Source: CAZELM01 sp964512995
GTDB taxonomy: Bacteria > CSSED10-310
Assembly: GCA_964512995.1 (NCBI GenBank)
Contig: CAZELM010000016.1
Location: forward strand, 1 to 64,000
Length of the DNA: 64,000 bases
Reading direction: 5' to 3'
Shown here: piece by piece, positions 1 through 8,217 of the stretch
Numbering within the stretch: position 1 is the first letter of the stretch
How the letters are laid out: each line of letters opens with the position of its first letter
Notes under the pieces: model-generated
Told to the model about the DNA's origin: nothing
The model's input: only the letters and a program-made list of their open reading frames with translations
Databases searched by the model: none
Translations under genes and position numbers: made by a program

Positions 1-147
1 TACGATGACCACGAACACTCGTACGATGACCACGTGCACTCGTACGATGACCACGTGCACTCGTACGATGACCACGTGCACTCGTACGATGACCGCGTGC
101 ACTCGTACGATGACCACGTGCACTCGTACGATGACCGCGTGCAGTTC
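1..147. repeat. 21-bp tandem repeat array (truncated by the window edge)
   Basis: Seven head-to-tail units of exactly 21 bp start at 1, 22, 43, 64, 85, 106 and 127. Each starts TACGATGACC and most end GTGCACTCG. Unit 1 has GAACACTCG, units 5 and 7 have GACCGCG instead of GACCACG, and the last unit loses the pattern after GTGCA. Each junction makes the 8-bp palindrome TCGTACGA, and most units hold CACGTG and GTGCAC. The array probably continues upstream of the window. The plus frame is open as a Thr/Met/Arg-rich heptad and runs on to about 217, but it has no ribosome binding site or recognisable protein, so it is treated as non-coding. Confidence 0.9.
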
Positions 148-239
148 AGGTGATCATGAAATCCTGCGGATTACTCCATTGATACCAGCCGAAGCAATAT
201 TTTCACATTCAGAATGAAAAGATGGATGTCCTGTTTTTT

Positions 240-1853
240 TCATTCGTTGAACACAAACGAAACCCCCTCAGGCAAAGTCGGGATGAATGCCTTCAACAGC
301 TCTGTGATTTCCTGCTGAGCAGTCCGGTTCAATGCATAGAAAGCGACCGCATCACCAGCGGCTGCGATCTGTTTTTTTCCCAGACGAAGTTCCCCGATCC
401 GGACCCAGGTTTCCGGAATATGCGCAAACCATGACTCATAGATCATCGCACACTCGACACTTCTGGAAACCGCCAACGTCTGCATCCAATCCGATCCATC
501 TCTGATCTTGAACCAGTGTAACGCCTCGATCGACGCGAGACCCGCCAGATCCAAAACATCCTGATCATTCTGATATGATACGTACCCCAGATCATTCACA
601 GCGACCGGCTTCCGGTAGTATTCCACACAGAACCGATGCATCTGATAGTGCTGCTCATATATATTGTTACACGCAAGCGGCAGCACAGACAGACTCTCCG
701 GACGCGGCCGGAAGGCCACACACAGATAACCCGCCAGACACATGACCATCGTTGCCGCCAGCATCTTTTTCCAGTTTGATTCCAGCATCCGCCTGACCGC
801 ATGATCTGCCAGAAGCATCGATATGAAACAAAAAAAACACCAGATATAAATCTCATACCGGTATCTATCAAACGAGCCTGCCAGCATATGAATCAGAACC
901 GCAATGATGGTCACAACCGCCAACTGGCGCCGTTTTTCATCGGATATCATCGCAACTGATATCAACAGAATGAACATTCCAGCAACCAGAATCAATCCCG
1001 TCTCGTAATTCAGATTCCTTCTCAGATTTTCAAAAACAGAATTGATCGCTCCATGACTGTAAACAACCGATGATCTCGCCAGAACCGATGTGGGAACGCT
1101 TTTCAGTCCCAGGTGGATCAGAAACACTGAAAAGTCCAATAGAAACCCGGCCACTCCCAATAAAAGAATCAGGCCGTACCGCCACATTTTTCGCATCAAT
1201 AGAAATATAATGGCTGCTACCGAAATCGTCAGGCTTTCATATCGTACTAAAGGAGCAGTGACGATGGCTACCCCGAACCACCCGGGACACCGGTCGGTCT
1301 CGATCACCTTGAGCAATCCCAGAACAATCAACGAAACGGAAAGGATTTGCAGGGAGTGTTCGATCCCGAGAAACAGAAGCCCAATCAGGTTCATCTCCAG
1401 AATCAGGATAATCTGCACGACCGCCAGAAACAGCGTCCGGATGCCAGTCACCGGTCCGGGGAAAATCCGGCTCAGGATACGGAAGAAAACATATACAGTC
1501 ATCCCTGTGCACACGGTATTGATGATAAACGGAGCGATCGCCCAGCCTGAAACCGGTGCGAGCAGGAATGGCCAGATGATGCTGGAAGATGGTGCAGAAA
1601 ACTCCCCGATATTCACACCGTAATGGAACTTCAGGATATTTTCGGCCATTGCCAGATGGATATAGGCGTCATCGATCAAATACACAAAGTGTCCATGATT
1701 CAATCGCATGATCTGGATAAACTCCCATAGAATCACCACACACAGGAAACTCAGACCCATCAACAGCGGAATCTTTGAAGAGTTCATCCACTTTTTCATG
1801 CTGTCACCCACAACCATCTGTCTGGATACATTCTTTTGAGAATTTCTAATCAT
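240..1853 (-). CDS. Polytopic membrane protein, GT-C glycosyltransferase-like
   Basis: This 537-residue protein is dominated by hydrophobic segments, roughly ten or more membrane spans, followed by a soluble C-terminal part of about 130 residues. The first extracytoplasmic loop carries an acidic pair in LIDDAYIHLAMAENI. That fits GT-C enzymes of the dolichyl-phosphate-mannose or ArnT type, which use a lipid-phosphate sugar donor at the outer face of the inner membrane. The acceptor and sugar cannot be told. The start is uncertain: codon 1 at 1853 has GGAG only three bases upstream, and Met19 at 1799 leads straight into the first span. The gene stands alone. Two other GT-C-like proteins of similar size lie at 5666-7312 and 20027-21796, with no obvious close identity. 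The membrane assignment is firm; the enzymatic role is inferred. Confidence 0.7.
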   Translation of the reverse strand: MIRNSQKNVSRQMVVGDSMKKWMNSSKIPLLMGLSFLCVVILWEFIQIMRLNHGHFVYLIDDAYIHLAMAENILKFHYGVNIGEFSAPSSSIIWPFLLAPVSGWAIAPFIINTVCTGMTVYVFFRILSRIFPGPVTGIRTLFLAVVQIILILEMNLIGLLFLGIEHSLQILSVSLIVLGLLKVIETDRCPGWFGVAIVTAPLVRYESLTISVAAIIFLLMRKMWRYGLILLLGVAGFLLDFSVFLIHLGLKSVPTSVLARSSVVYSHGAINSVFENLRRNLNYETGLILVAGMFILLISVAMISDEKRRQLAVVTIIAVLIHMLAGSFDRYRYEIYIWCFFCFISMLLADHAVRRMLESNWKKMLAATMVMCLAGYLCVAFRPRPESLSVLPLACNNIYEQHYQMHRFCVEYYRKPVAVNDLGYVSYQNDQDVLDLAGLASIEALHWFKIRDGSDWMQTLAVSRSVECAMIYESWFAHIPETWVRIGELRLGKKQIAAAGDAVAFYALNRTAQQEITELLKAFIPTLPEGVSFVFNE

Positions 1854-1975
1854 ACGCTCCAGCCGGAACCACCTTCGATCTGGAAAAATGGATCCCTATT
1901 GGGGAAATCCATCCCACCGTTCATTGTCATTTCTCTCATTCCATTTGAGTCTCAGGCATCATCCCTGCTCTCGAA

Positions 1976-2115
1976 TGTCATCCCCGATTCCGAGTTATCC
2001 CTGCGAACGCGGGAATCTATTCCTGGAACGCTGGTAACACTGCAGCTACTTTGTTATCCCCGCGAACGCAGTAATCTCATCTCATCCGGCGAATTCCTGC
2101 TTTCAACGGAATGAC
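1976..2115. repeat. Decayed palindromic dispersed repeat (REP/MITE-like)
   Basis: Two imperfect copies of one motif start at 1995 (TTATCCCTGCGAACGCGGGA) and 2054 (TTATCCCCGCGAACGCAGTA). They are flanked by GTCATCCCCG at the left and GGAATGAC at the right. The GCGAACGCGGGAAT core with outer GTCAT...ATGAC ends resembles the short palindromic elements scattered through many proteobacterial and related genomes. Mismatches in the arms suggest decay. No transposase is present. The genome-wide copy number cannot be judged from one window. Confidence 0.5.
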
Positions 2116-2407
2116 GCCTTCATCAGAAAATGGGAGATGATTATTTACAATTCCCATGAATGAACTGATGATCAGATCTGCGTGCAACAACCGGAATCAT
2201 AGATCAACACCTGACACCGAATCAAGCCCCCGATTGCGCAGGATGCCAATTTCCCTCATTACGATGAATGTGGAATCCCGGTCTTATTTACACAAAAAGG
2301 GAATGTTGATATGATCTGATATGCACCGGGTAGTGTTGACGTTTTCCAGCAGGTGCAAGTCCTGGGTCTGGTGAGTGTCGGGAAGCACGCCAGGGTCCGG
2401 GTTTTTG

Positions 2408-2452
2408 GCATGTCCGGCAACGAAGCGCATAAAACATGCACAGAGAATGCGT
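2408..2452 (+). promoter_or_regulatory. Possible H-type pseudoknot in the leader of the nucleoside phosphorylase gene
   Basis: Two interleaved 6-bp helices can be drawn: GCATGT (2408-2413) with ACATGC (2434-2439), and GCGCAT (2425-2430) with ATGCGT (2447-2452, one G-U pair). The order 1-2-1'-2' is an H-type pseudoknot. It ends 10 bases before the GAGGGAGG ribosome binding site. No known riboswitch consensus was matched, and helices this short can arise by chance. Confidence 0.2.
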
Positions 2453-2482
2453 GAACCGCTGAGAGGGAGGTCCTTCTGCTCG

Positions 2483-3334
2483 ATGAATACCTTGATATAT
2501 GCCGACAATCTGTTACGAGCCGCTGAATACATTAAAACCCGTTTTCAGGAGCTTGGTTCATCTTTCCCTGCCATCCGGTGGGGAATCATACTCGGGTCCG
2601 GGCTGGGAGGGCTGGGTGACCACCTCGCTCCACCCAATCTGACGATCCCATATGCCGACATCCCCGGATTTCCACAATCCACTGTCAGTGGTCATGCCGG
2701 GAATCTCATCATCGGGCGCATCGGCAGCACAGGCGTTGCCGTGATGGAAGGGCGGTTTCATCTGTATGAAGGATACTCCGCAGCGACCGTCGTGTTACCG
2801 GTTCGTGTGATGATCACGCTCGGTATCGACACCTTCTTTCTGACCAATGCAGCCGGGGGCATCCGGAACAATCTGTCCGCCGGTGATCTCATGATGATCG
2901 ATGACCATATCAATCTCATGGGAACCAATCCCCTGATCGGTCCCAATATGGATCAGTTCGGTGTTCGATTCCCGGCAATGAAAAACTGCTATGATCCCAA
3001 TCTGCGGCAAACGATCGCTGGTATTGCTGCGGAAATGGAGATTCCGCTGAAATCCGGTATTTACGCGGCTCTTTCCGGTCCGACTTACGAGACAGTGGCG
3101 GAAATCACCATGCTCAGCCGGCTGGGAGCAGATGCTGTCGGGATGAGTACCGTTCCCGAGGTCATCGCAATCCGGCACGCCGGAAAACGAGTCGTTGCCG
3201 TGAGCCTGATCACCAATATCACATGGTCCGATCACATTCCCACGCATCAGGAAGTCGTCGAGATGGGACAGCTCCGCCGCGAAAACCTCCACCAGGTGAT
3301 CCTCAGAACCATTCAGACAACAGCCCAGAAATAA
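2483..3334 (+). CDS. punA: Purine nucleoside phosphorylase (trimeric, PNP/MTAP family)
   Basis: The protein cleaves purine nucleosides with phosphate to free base and ribose 1-phosphate in the cytoplasm, for purine salvage. Family hallmarks appear in order: the phosphate-binding GSGLGGLGDHL, the SGHAGNL histidine loop, EGRFHLYEGY, LTNAAGGI, the base-site segment SGPTYETVAEI, and GADAVGMSTVPEVIAIRH near the C terminus. Length is 284 residues, close to the usual 270-280. The ATG at 2483 was chosen because GAGGGAGG lies at 2463-2470 and the 36 upstream codons do not look like the family. The DUF3006 gene follows after 22 bp and is probably cotranscribed. Substrate preference, inosine/guanosine or methylthioadenosine, cannot be settled. 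mtnA, at 33629, is far away. Confidence 0.93.
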   Translation: MNTLIYADNLLRAAEYIKTRFQELGSSFPAIRWGIILGSGLGGLGDHLAPPNLTIPYADIPGFPQSTVSGHAGNLIIGRIGSTGVAVMEGRFHLYEGYSAATVVLPVRVMITLGIDTFFLTNAAGGIRNNLSAGDLMMIDDHINLMGTNPLIGPNMDQFGVRFPAMKNCYDPNLRQTIAGIAAEMEIPLKSGIYAALSGPTYETVAEITMLSRLGADAVGMSTVPEVIAIRHAGKRVVAVSLITNITWSDHIPTHQEVVEMGQLRRENLHQVILRTIQTTAQK

Positions 3335-3356
3335 TACACGGGTACAGGAGAACACG

Positions 3357-3584
3357 ATGTCCGCGTCACGATTTCAGGTAACGGTCGATCGAATCAATGG
3401 CATCTGGGCGGTATTGGAGATCAAGGAAAAGGGATTGTTCGAGTTTCCCAGGGATCTTCTCCCGGAAAACACCCAGGAAGGCCAGTGCCTGACCTTTACC
3501 ATTGAACATGACCCCGAGTCACAAGAAAAACAACGTGAACGCATCAAATCACTCAGGCAGCGACTGATAGAAAATCGGGAATAA
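3357..3584 (+). CDS. DUF3006 family small protein
   Basis: This 75-residue soluble protein starts with a beta-rich half (FQVTVDRINGIWAVLEI, then FEFPRDLLPENTQEGQCLTF). It ends in a charged helix (ESQEKQRERIKSLRQRLI). The order RF-VDRI-G-AVLE followed by a P-x-LLP motif is typical of DUF3006 proteins. These small acidic or charged proteins are often encoded beside hydrolases or secreted enzymes and have no defined function. It lies 22 bp behind the nucleoside phosphorylase with AGGAG upstream of the ATG, so the two probably form a bicistronic unit. No membrane segment or signal peptide is visible. Confidence 0.75.
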   Translation: MSASRFQVTVDRINGIWAVLEIKEKGLFEFPRDLLPENTQEGQCLTFTIEHDPESQEKQRERIKSLRQRLIENRE

Positions 3585-3753
3585 AGACGGAAGAACTTCA
3601 TTGAACTCACAGCATTATTCATCCGATTCCAACAACGGTGGTCCAATGCGGGAAACATAGTGCCCAAGCCATTTAACCTCATCCCCAATCCTTCCCCATG
3701 AATTGGGAAGGGCATATAGGCAGATTTCTTAACTGGTCACGAAAAATCATCGA

Positions 3754-5691
3754 TTATCGTTTTTTCAGATCAACGGTCTGATCCGGATCATACTGGACCG
3801 GGAGCATGATCTTCACGGATGCTCCGGTCTCCACAGGCTCAAATTCAACAAATCCATTGTGCAGAACGATGATCTTCTTGACAATCGCCAATCCCAGGCC
3901 ATTTCCTTTCGATTTGGTTGTAAAAAATGGTTTGAACAGCTTGGGAAACACCTCCGCACGGATTCCCGGCCCGAAGTCCTGCACATGAATCACCAGAGAA
4001 TCCTCGATCCGTCCTCCGGATAACGTCAGATGATCCATTTCCAGCCTGATCTCGATCTGCCCTTTGCCGCTCATTGCTTCCGCAGCATTATTCAGCAGAT
4101 TGGCCATCACCTGCCGAAACAGAGACTCATCGATCTGCATGGAAGGGATTCGCCGGCTCGTCTTGACAGTCACAGAAACCGATTCCCCCGCATGAGCCGT
4201 AAAGTCCAGGATGATATCGTCCAGTAACGCATGGAAATCAACTTCAGTGATATTCAATTGCGTCGGTTTCGCAAACCGCAGAAAATCATTGACAATCCGG
4301 TCCAGTTTCATCACTTCATCCTGGATATCTCTGACGGTTTCGATCAAAGCCGGTTCCGTGATCTCCATCGCGAGGAAATTGGCGTTTCCCTGGATCACTC
4401 CCAGGGGATTCCGGATCTCATGCGCGATCCCGGCGGACATTTCGCCCAGCGCTGCAAGATGTTCCTTCTCCTTGATCTGCTCCTGAAGCATTTTCCAGCC
4501 GGTGATATCCCGAACGATGAATCCCACACCGGTCACTTCCCCATGGTTACCCTTCAGCAGCGTTGATGCAATACTGAGCCATGCAGGAAATTCTCCGGGC
4601 GATTCCTCTTTCCATTGTTTCTGGGAATAAATCCGCCGATGTTTCAATCCATCCATCAGCATTCTGGAGACCACATGCTCAGTTCCAAACAGCTCCTCAC
4701 ACGTCTTCCCGATCAGATCCGAATCTTTCAGCCGCATCAGATTCGGTGATTTGGATGTGTATGACATCAACCGGTGAAGGAGATCAAATGTAAAGATTCC
4801 GGAATCGACCGATGCCAGCAGATTGTCCTCAAATTCTTCCACCCGTAAGGACGGTGACGCCAACTGACTGGTCAAATCCTCCAACTGCATTTCTTTTTCT
4901 TTGAGTTTCAACAGTGTGTCCTCAAAAATTCCGATCGCACGATTGACAGGATCACTGTGTTCATCGGGTGAAACTTCCGGGACCTGAGCATCCATCGTAT
5001 GAATCGTCGTCTCCAACCGATGGATCGGCCGGATCATTTTTTTCGCATACAATATAATGATCACGATGGAGCCGATCAGTCCTGCGATCAGGAATCCATC
5101 CATCCAGTAAATCAGTGTCTGGATTCGATTCCAGACGCCCATATCACGCTCAATGATAACCAGGAAGTCCGGATCTTCCACTTTGATGGGCATCGGGAAA
5201 ATGTTCGCTTTGACATTTTTTCCATCAAAGGAGCGGTAGGCGATATTCAGCACGCGCTCTCCCTGCCATCCTCTCTCCCAGACATCCTTCTCCTCCCACA
5301 TGTCGCGATCGACCGGTGTGCTGTTGGAGGGAAAAATCTGGAAAATCTGCTTTTTGGAGACCAGGAAAATGCGATCCCACATATTCAGCCGATATACTTT
5401 GAACATATCGATCAACAACTCATTCAATTCAGGACTGATGACATCCGGGCGGCTGAAAATTTCTGACATGGACAGCGCAATGAGCATCTCGACGCTCTCA
5501 CTGAACGTCATAAAATTGATATCACTGGATTCCTGCCATAAATAAACGAGACGATGGATGTTGACGAATGTTCCGATACTGAAAACGGCGAACATGATCA
5601 ACAGCAGGCATGAAAAGATCCAGATGGATGCCTTGTATCCGATTTTGAACCTCAAAGGGGTCTGATCATTTTTCCTGATGGTCATATGCAT
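3754..5691 (-). CDS. Membrane sensor histidine kinase (HAMP-PAS-HisKA-HATPase)
   Basis: This 645-residue kinase has an N-terminal span (about 20-45), a periplasmic sensor of about 140 residues rich in Trp and acidic groups, and a second span (about 190-215). A HAMP-like linker follows (IRPIHRLETTI), then a PAS domain (about 310-410). The dimerisation helix carries the phospho-accepting histidine in GIAHEIRNPLGVI. The ATP domain has intact N (MANLLNNAAEAM), G1 (VQDFGPGI) and G2 (GNGLGLAIVKKI) boxes, so it should be active. No response regulator is adjacent, making it an orphan. Its 5' end overlaps the upstream GT-C gene by 26 bp, placing it last in a long minus-strand run. The signal sensed is unknown. 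The NtrB-like layout fits control of a distant regulator. Confidence 0.9.
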   Translation of the reverse strand: MHMTIRKNDQTPLRFKIGYKASIWIFSCLLLIMFAVFSIGTFVNIHRLVYLWQESSDINFMTFSESVEMLIALSMSEIFSRPDVISPELNELLIDMFKVYRLNMWDRIFLVSKKQIFQIFPSNSTPVDRDMWEEKDVWERGWQGERVLNIAYRSFDGKNVKANIFPMPIKVEDPDFLVIIERDMGVWNRIQTLIYWMDGFLIAGLIGSIVIIILYAKKMIRPIHRLETTIHTMDAQVPEVSPDEHSDPVNRAIGIFEDTLLKLKEKEMQLEDLTSQLASPSLRVEEFEDNLLASVDSGIFTFDLLHRLMSYTSKSPNLMRLKDSDLIGKTCEELFGTEHVVSRMLMDGLKHRRIYSQKQWKEESPGEFPAWLSIASTLLKGNHGEVTGVGFIVRDITGWKMLQEQIKEKEHLAALGEMSAGIAHEIRNPLGVIQGNANFLAMEITEPALIETVRDIQDEVMKLDRIVNDFLRFAKPTQLNITEVDFHALLDDIILDFTAHAGESVSVTVKTSRRIPSMQIDESLFRQVMANLLNNAAEAMSGKGQIEIRLEMDHLTLSGGRIEDSLVIHVQDFGPGIRAEVFPKLFKPFFTTKSKGNGLGLAIVKKIIVLHNGFVEFEPVETGASVKIMLPVQYDPDQTVDLKKR

Positions 5692-7312
5692 CCTGGTTCA
5701 GCGGGTATCCCAACTCCGGCAGAGCGGTATGCAGATCATACACTTTGATATAGTGGAGCGTCGGGTCGCGATCCCGAAGCTTGGGAACATCCCACGGCAA
5801 GTGATTTTCATACAGCGAGGCAAAGAAATCACCCACGGGATTGGGAGCTGCAAACACGGGCAGAATTTTTTCCTCGATCTTTGCGATGGAGTCCGGGTAT
5901 CTCAGATATTTCTGCCAGTCAACACTGAGATACCGGACACCGGTCTGTCTGACCTGCTCCTGCAATTCTTCCAGCGTCTTTCCGGGATCTGCGACCGCGT
6001 GCCGCCCCAGATAACTGGCATAGACCGGCTTCATCGTGGAGAGATGAAACGAAGCATCCTGCTTTTTCAGAAACTCGATCACCGCCGGATATCCGGATGT
6101 GAGTTGATAAATGGGTATCCATTTGGCAGCCATACTCACAATGATCAGTATCCCGAGTCCAATCGCGAACTTCAGTTTCCGAGCCTTACAAGTGATCATC
6201 TCCGATCGAATCCAATCCTGGAACAGCACCCCTACAGCCAGAGCACCCCAGGGAAGAATGATCGACTGTGCTCTGGCAAGGCGAGTGGTGGTCAGCGAAA
6301 GGATGATGAATGGAACCAGGAATAATGATCCCGTCAGCCATCGCTCCAGGCCTCCTCTGACCAATGTCCAGCAAACCGCAGTGAACAGAATGATCAATGG
6401 AATCCAGCCATCGAATTGATGAAACATGGTCAGGTAGAAGTCAGGAGCCATCAGATCAAAAGACGATTCCGAGGAGATAAATTTTTTTTTCAAAAGCTGG
6501 ATATAAGAACCGGTTTCCGACCAGAGATAATCGGGATTGAATGCCAGTCGGTATGCCACATCGATCCACAGGAATGCCATTGCCGCGCCACCAGCCATCC
6601 AGCCAGTTCTCCGGATCGTACTCAAGAAAGGTTGCGTACGGAGACTCCGCGCCAGTTCAAAAGCGCCGATCATCAGACACATCGGGAGCAACCGATAGCT
6701 GGATCCCATGGCACACATCAGAATCACACCACTCCCGAATAACAATATTTTCCGATCATGATGAATGGATGCATACCATAACGCCGTTCCAGCCAAAAAC
6801 AGGAACATGGAGTCTGTTTCATGAAGTCCCAACCGGGAATAATGAACATGATAGGGCTCCAGACACACCCACAAACCGGCAACAACGCCAGCGATGTCCC
6901 CGAACATCCTGCGACCCAGCCACAGGGTCATCGCCACGGTTGCAACGCCATATAAGATCGAATGAGCGAACACAACCCAGACATGCAATCCGAACGCAAA
7001 ACTGGACAGTGTCAACAGCAGCACATGGATTGGTTTCTGTAAAAAAACAGGATACCCATCATAGAGTTCGGGAGCTGGAACAGGCATGGAGAAGCCAATA
7101 TGTGACAAGAACTGATGCCAGATAACCATGGAACGCCATCTCACAAATCGACATCCCATGAAGAAAATACCTTCATCCCAATAGCACAGGGGTTTTCGAT
7201 GGACCGCATAACAGCGGATGAGAATGGCAACAAGGATGATGCCTCCCGATATTATTGTATATCGACGTACCGACCCGCTTGATTTAGGAGATAGCTGGAT
7301 GGACGCTTTCAC
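5666..7312 (-). CDS. GT-C family membrane glycosyltransferase-like protein
   Basis: The 548-residue protein has a short charged N terminus, a first span, and then the extracytoplasmic acidic motif CYWDEGIFFMG. This Asp/Glu motif is the usual catalytic signature of ArnT/PMT-type GT-C enzymes. About ten more hydrophobic segments follow, and then a soluble C-terminal domain of about 150 residues. Such proteins usually move a sugar from a polyprenyl-phosphate donor to lipid or protein at the outer face of the inner membrane. The gene is ten bases downstream of a secreted-protein gene and its 3' end overlaps the histidine kinase start, so translational coupling is likely. Substrate is unknown. Confidence 0.78.
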   Translation of the reverse strand: MKASIQLSPKSSGSVRRYTIISGGIILVAILIRCYAVHRKPLCYWDEGIFFMGCRFVRWRSMVIWHQFLSHIGFSMPVPAPELYDGYPVFLQKPIHVLLLTLSSFAFGLHVWVVFAHSILYGVATVAMTLWLGRRMFGDIAGVVAGLWVCLEPYHVHYSRLGLHETDSMFLFLAGTALWYASIHHDRKILLFGSGVILMCAMGSSYRLLPMCLMIGAFELARSLRTQPFLSTIRRTGWMAGGAAMAFLWIDVAYRLAFNPDYLWSETGSYIQLLKKKFISSESSFDLMAPDFYLTMFHQFDGWIPLIILFTAVCWTLVRGGLERWLTGSLFLVPFIILSLTTTRLARAQSIILPWGALAVGVLFQDWIRSEMITCKARKLKFAIGLGILIIVSMAAKWIPIYQLTSGYPAVIEFLKKQDASFHLSTMKPVYASYLGRHAVADPGKTLEELQEQVRQTGVRYLSVDWQKYLRYPDSIAKIEEKILPVFAAPNPVGDFFASLYENHLPWDVPKLRDRDPTLHYIKVYDLHTALPELGYPLNQDAYDHQEK

Positions 7313-7322
7313 ATCATCAGAT

Positions 7323-8177
7323 CTATTTGGGAGGAATTTTGGGGTGGACTTTCATCATGGACGGCCCCAGATTTTTCTCCAGAACAATCACCGGATTTTC
7401 ATCTGTTCTGACAATAATCCGGTATAAATACGTCAATATTCCGTATTGATTCACATAGACCAGCCATGTTCCGGGAAGCATGTTCATCAGCATTGTCGAA
7501 CCGCTTGAATCCATGATTGCCCGACTGGCAAACCGGGACCATGGCTCTGACTGTGCAGCGTTTGTCAGCAGAAGTTCCACTTTGCGCACGTTTCCCTCCC
7601 ATTCATTGGTCAATTGAGGAATGAGAAGCGGGTCAGCCGGAACAGCCAGAACCAGATTGGTGCTGGAACCACCCAATTGGCCAATGGGTCCTTTCATTTC
7701 CATACCATATCCCTGCAACCGCAAAATACAGAACATATTTTGAGCGGCTTTTTCCTGGAAAGATTTGAGCAGTGTGTCATGATCGGTGCTGAGATTTGAT
7801 TCACCCGGCAAAAAAATGGCAGCGATCGATTGGCGCTTTTGCAAAACATCTGCGATTTTCTGTAAGTCACTTACGGTGACTTTTTCGATTTCCGGTTTAA
7901 TCTCTTTCAATGCTGCCGATATCTCCGCATCTTTGATTTCTCCGGCCAGAACCTTGTTGATATAGACGATTGGATCATCATAGTGAAAAGCACCGGATCC
8001 ATCGAACCACTGCATTTTCACAACCACCGGACTGGGAGACGGAGACGGAACGCTCGGATTGCCTGGATCAACCGTTTTCTGGTCATCCGTCAGAGGGTTA
8101 ATGGTTGGCTGTTCCGCAAAAACAATGGTAAAAGACCACACTGAAATCAAGATCATGGCAACTCGAGTGATCATCAT
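7323..8177 (-). CDS. Secreted protein of unknown function
   Basis: This 284-residue protein begins with a Sec signal peptide (hydrophobic stretch ending VFAEQ, cleavage probably after residue 21). A Pro/Ser linker follows (PSVPSPSPSP), then a mixed alpha/beta region with a helical segment around residues 80-110. No known family was recognised. Two tandem ATG codons at 8177 and 8174 sit 4 and 7 bases after GGAGG, and the second has the better spacing. It lies between the flippase-like gene (40 bp upstream) and the GT-C gene (10 bp downstream), so a role in envelope polymer or glycolipid handling is possible. That is only contextual. Confidence 0.65.
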   Translation of the reverse strand: MMITRVAMILISVWSFTIVFAEQPTINPLTDDQKTVDPGNPSVPSPSPSPVVVKMQWFDGSGAFHYDDPIVYINKVLAGEIKDAEISAALKEIKPEIEKVTVSDLQKIADVLQKRQSIAAIFLPGESNLSTDHDTLLKSFQEKAAQNMFCILRLQGYGMEMKGPIGQLGGSSTNLVLAVPADPLLIPQLTNEWEGNVRKVELLLTNAAQSEPWSRFASRAIMDSSGSTMLMNMLPGTWLVYVNQYGILTYLYRIIVRTDENPVIVLEKNLGPSMMKVHPKIPPK

Positions 8178-8217
8178 GGCTCCTCCCTAAAATCGTGTCG
8201 AAGACCTTGTGGTTGAG

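Larger units (their letters stand above)
1854..2482. other. 629-bp intergenic leader region upstream of the nucleoside phosphorylase gene
   Basis: No credible gene is visible here. The interval holds decayed palindromic repeat copies (1976-2115), a GC-richer stretch from about 2325, and a possible pseudoknot (2408-2452) just before the ribosome binding site of the phosphorylase. The frame of the phosphorylase stays open back to 2375, but that extension reads as low-complexity sequence without family similarity. Confidence 0.6.

Noticed and set aside
5..217. Thr/Met-rich repeat protein
   Set aside because: No ribosome binding site, no similarity, and the frame is simply an effect of the 21-bp repeat.
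2340..2460. Signal recognition particle RNA, cobalamin riboswitch or group II intron fragment
   Set aside because: GGTGCAAGTCC and GTCCGGCAACGAAGC looked suggestive, but the SRP tetraloop signature, the cobalamin CCACTG box and domain V of group II introns are all missing.
2375..2482. N-terminal extension of the nucleoside phosphorylase
   Set aside because: The extra 36 residues are unlike the family, and a ribosome binding site stands before the ATG at 2483.
2795..3355. Long open frame of 186 codons opposite the nucleoside phosphorylase
   Set aside because: It is the antisense shadow of a clear conserved gene and has no family features.
3600..3753. Terminator between convergent DUF3006 and kinase genes
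   Set aside because: CCTTCCC and GGGAAGG near 3700 can pair, but no T run follows on either strand.
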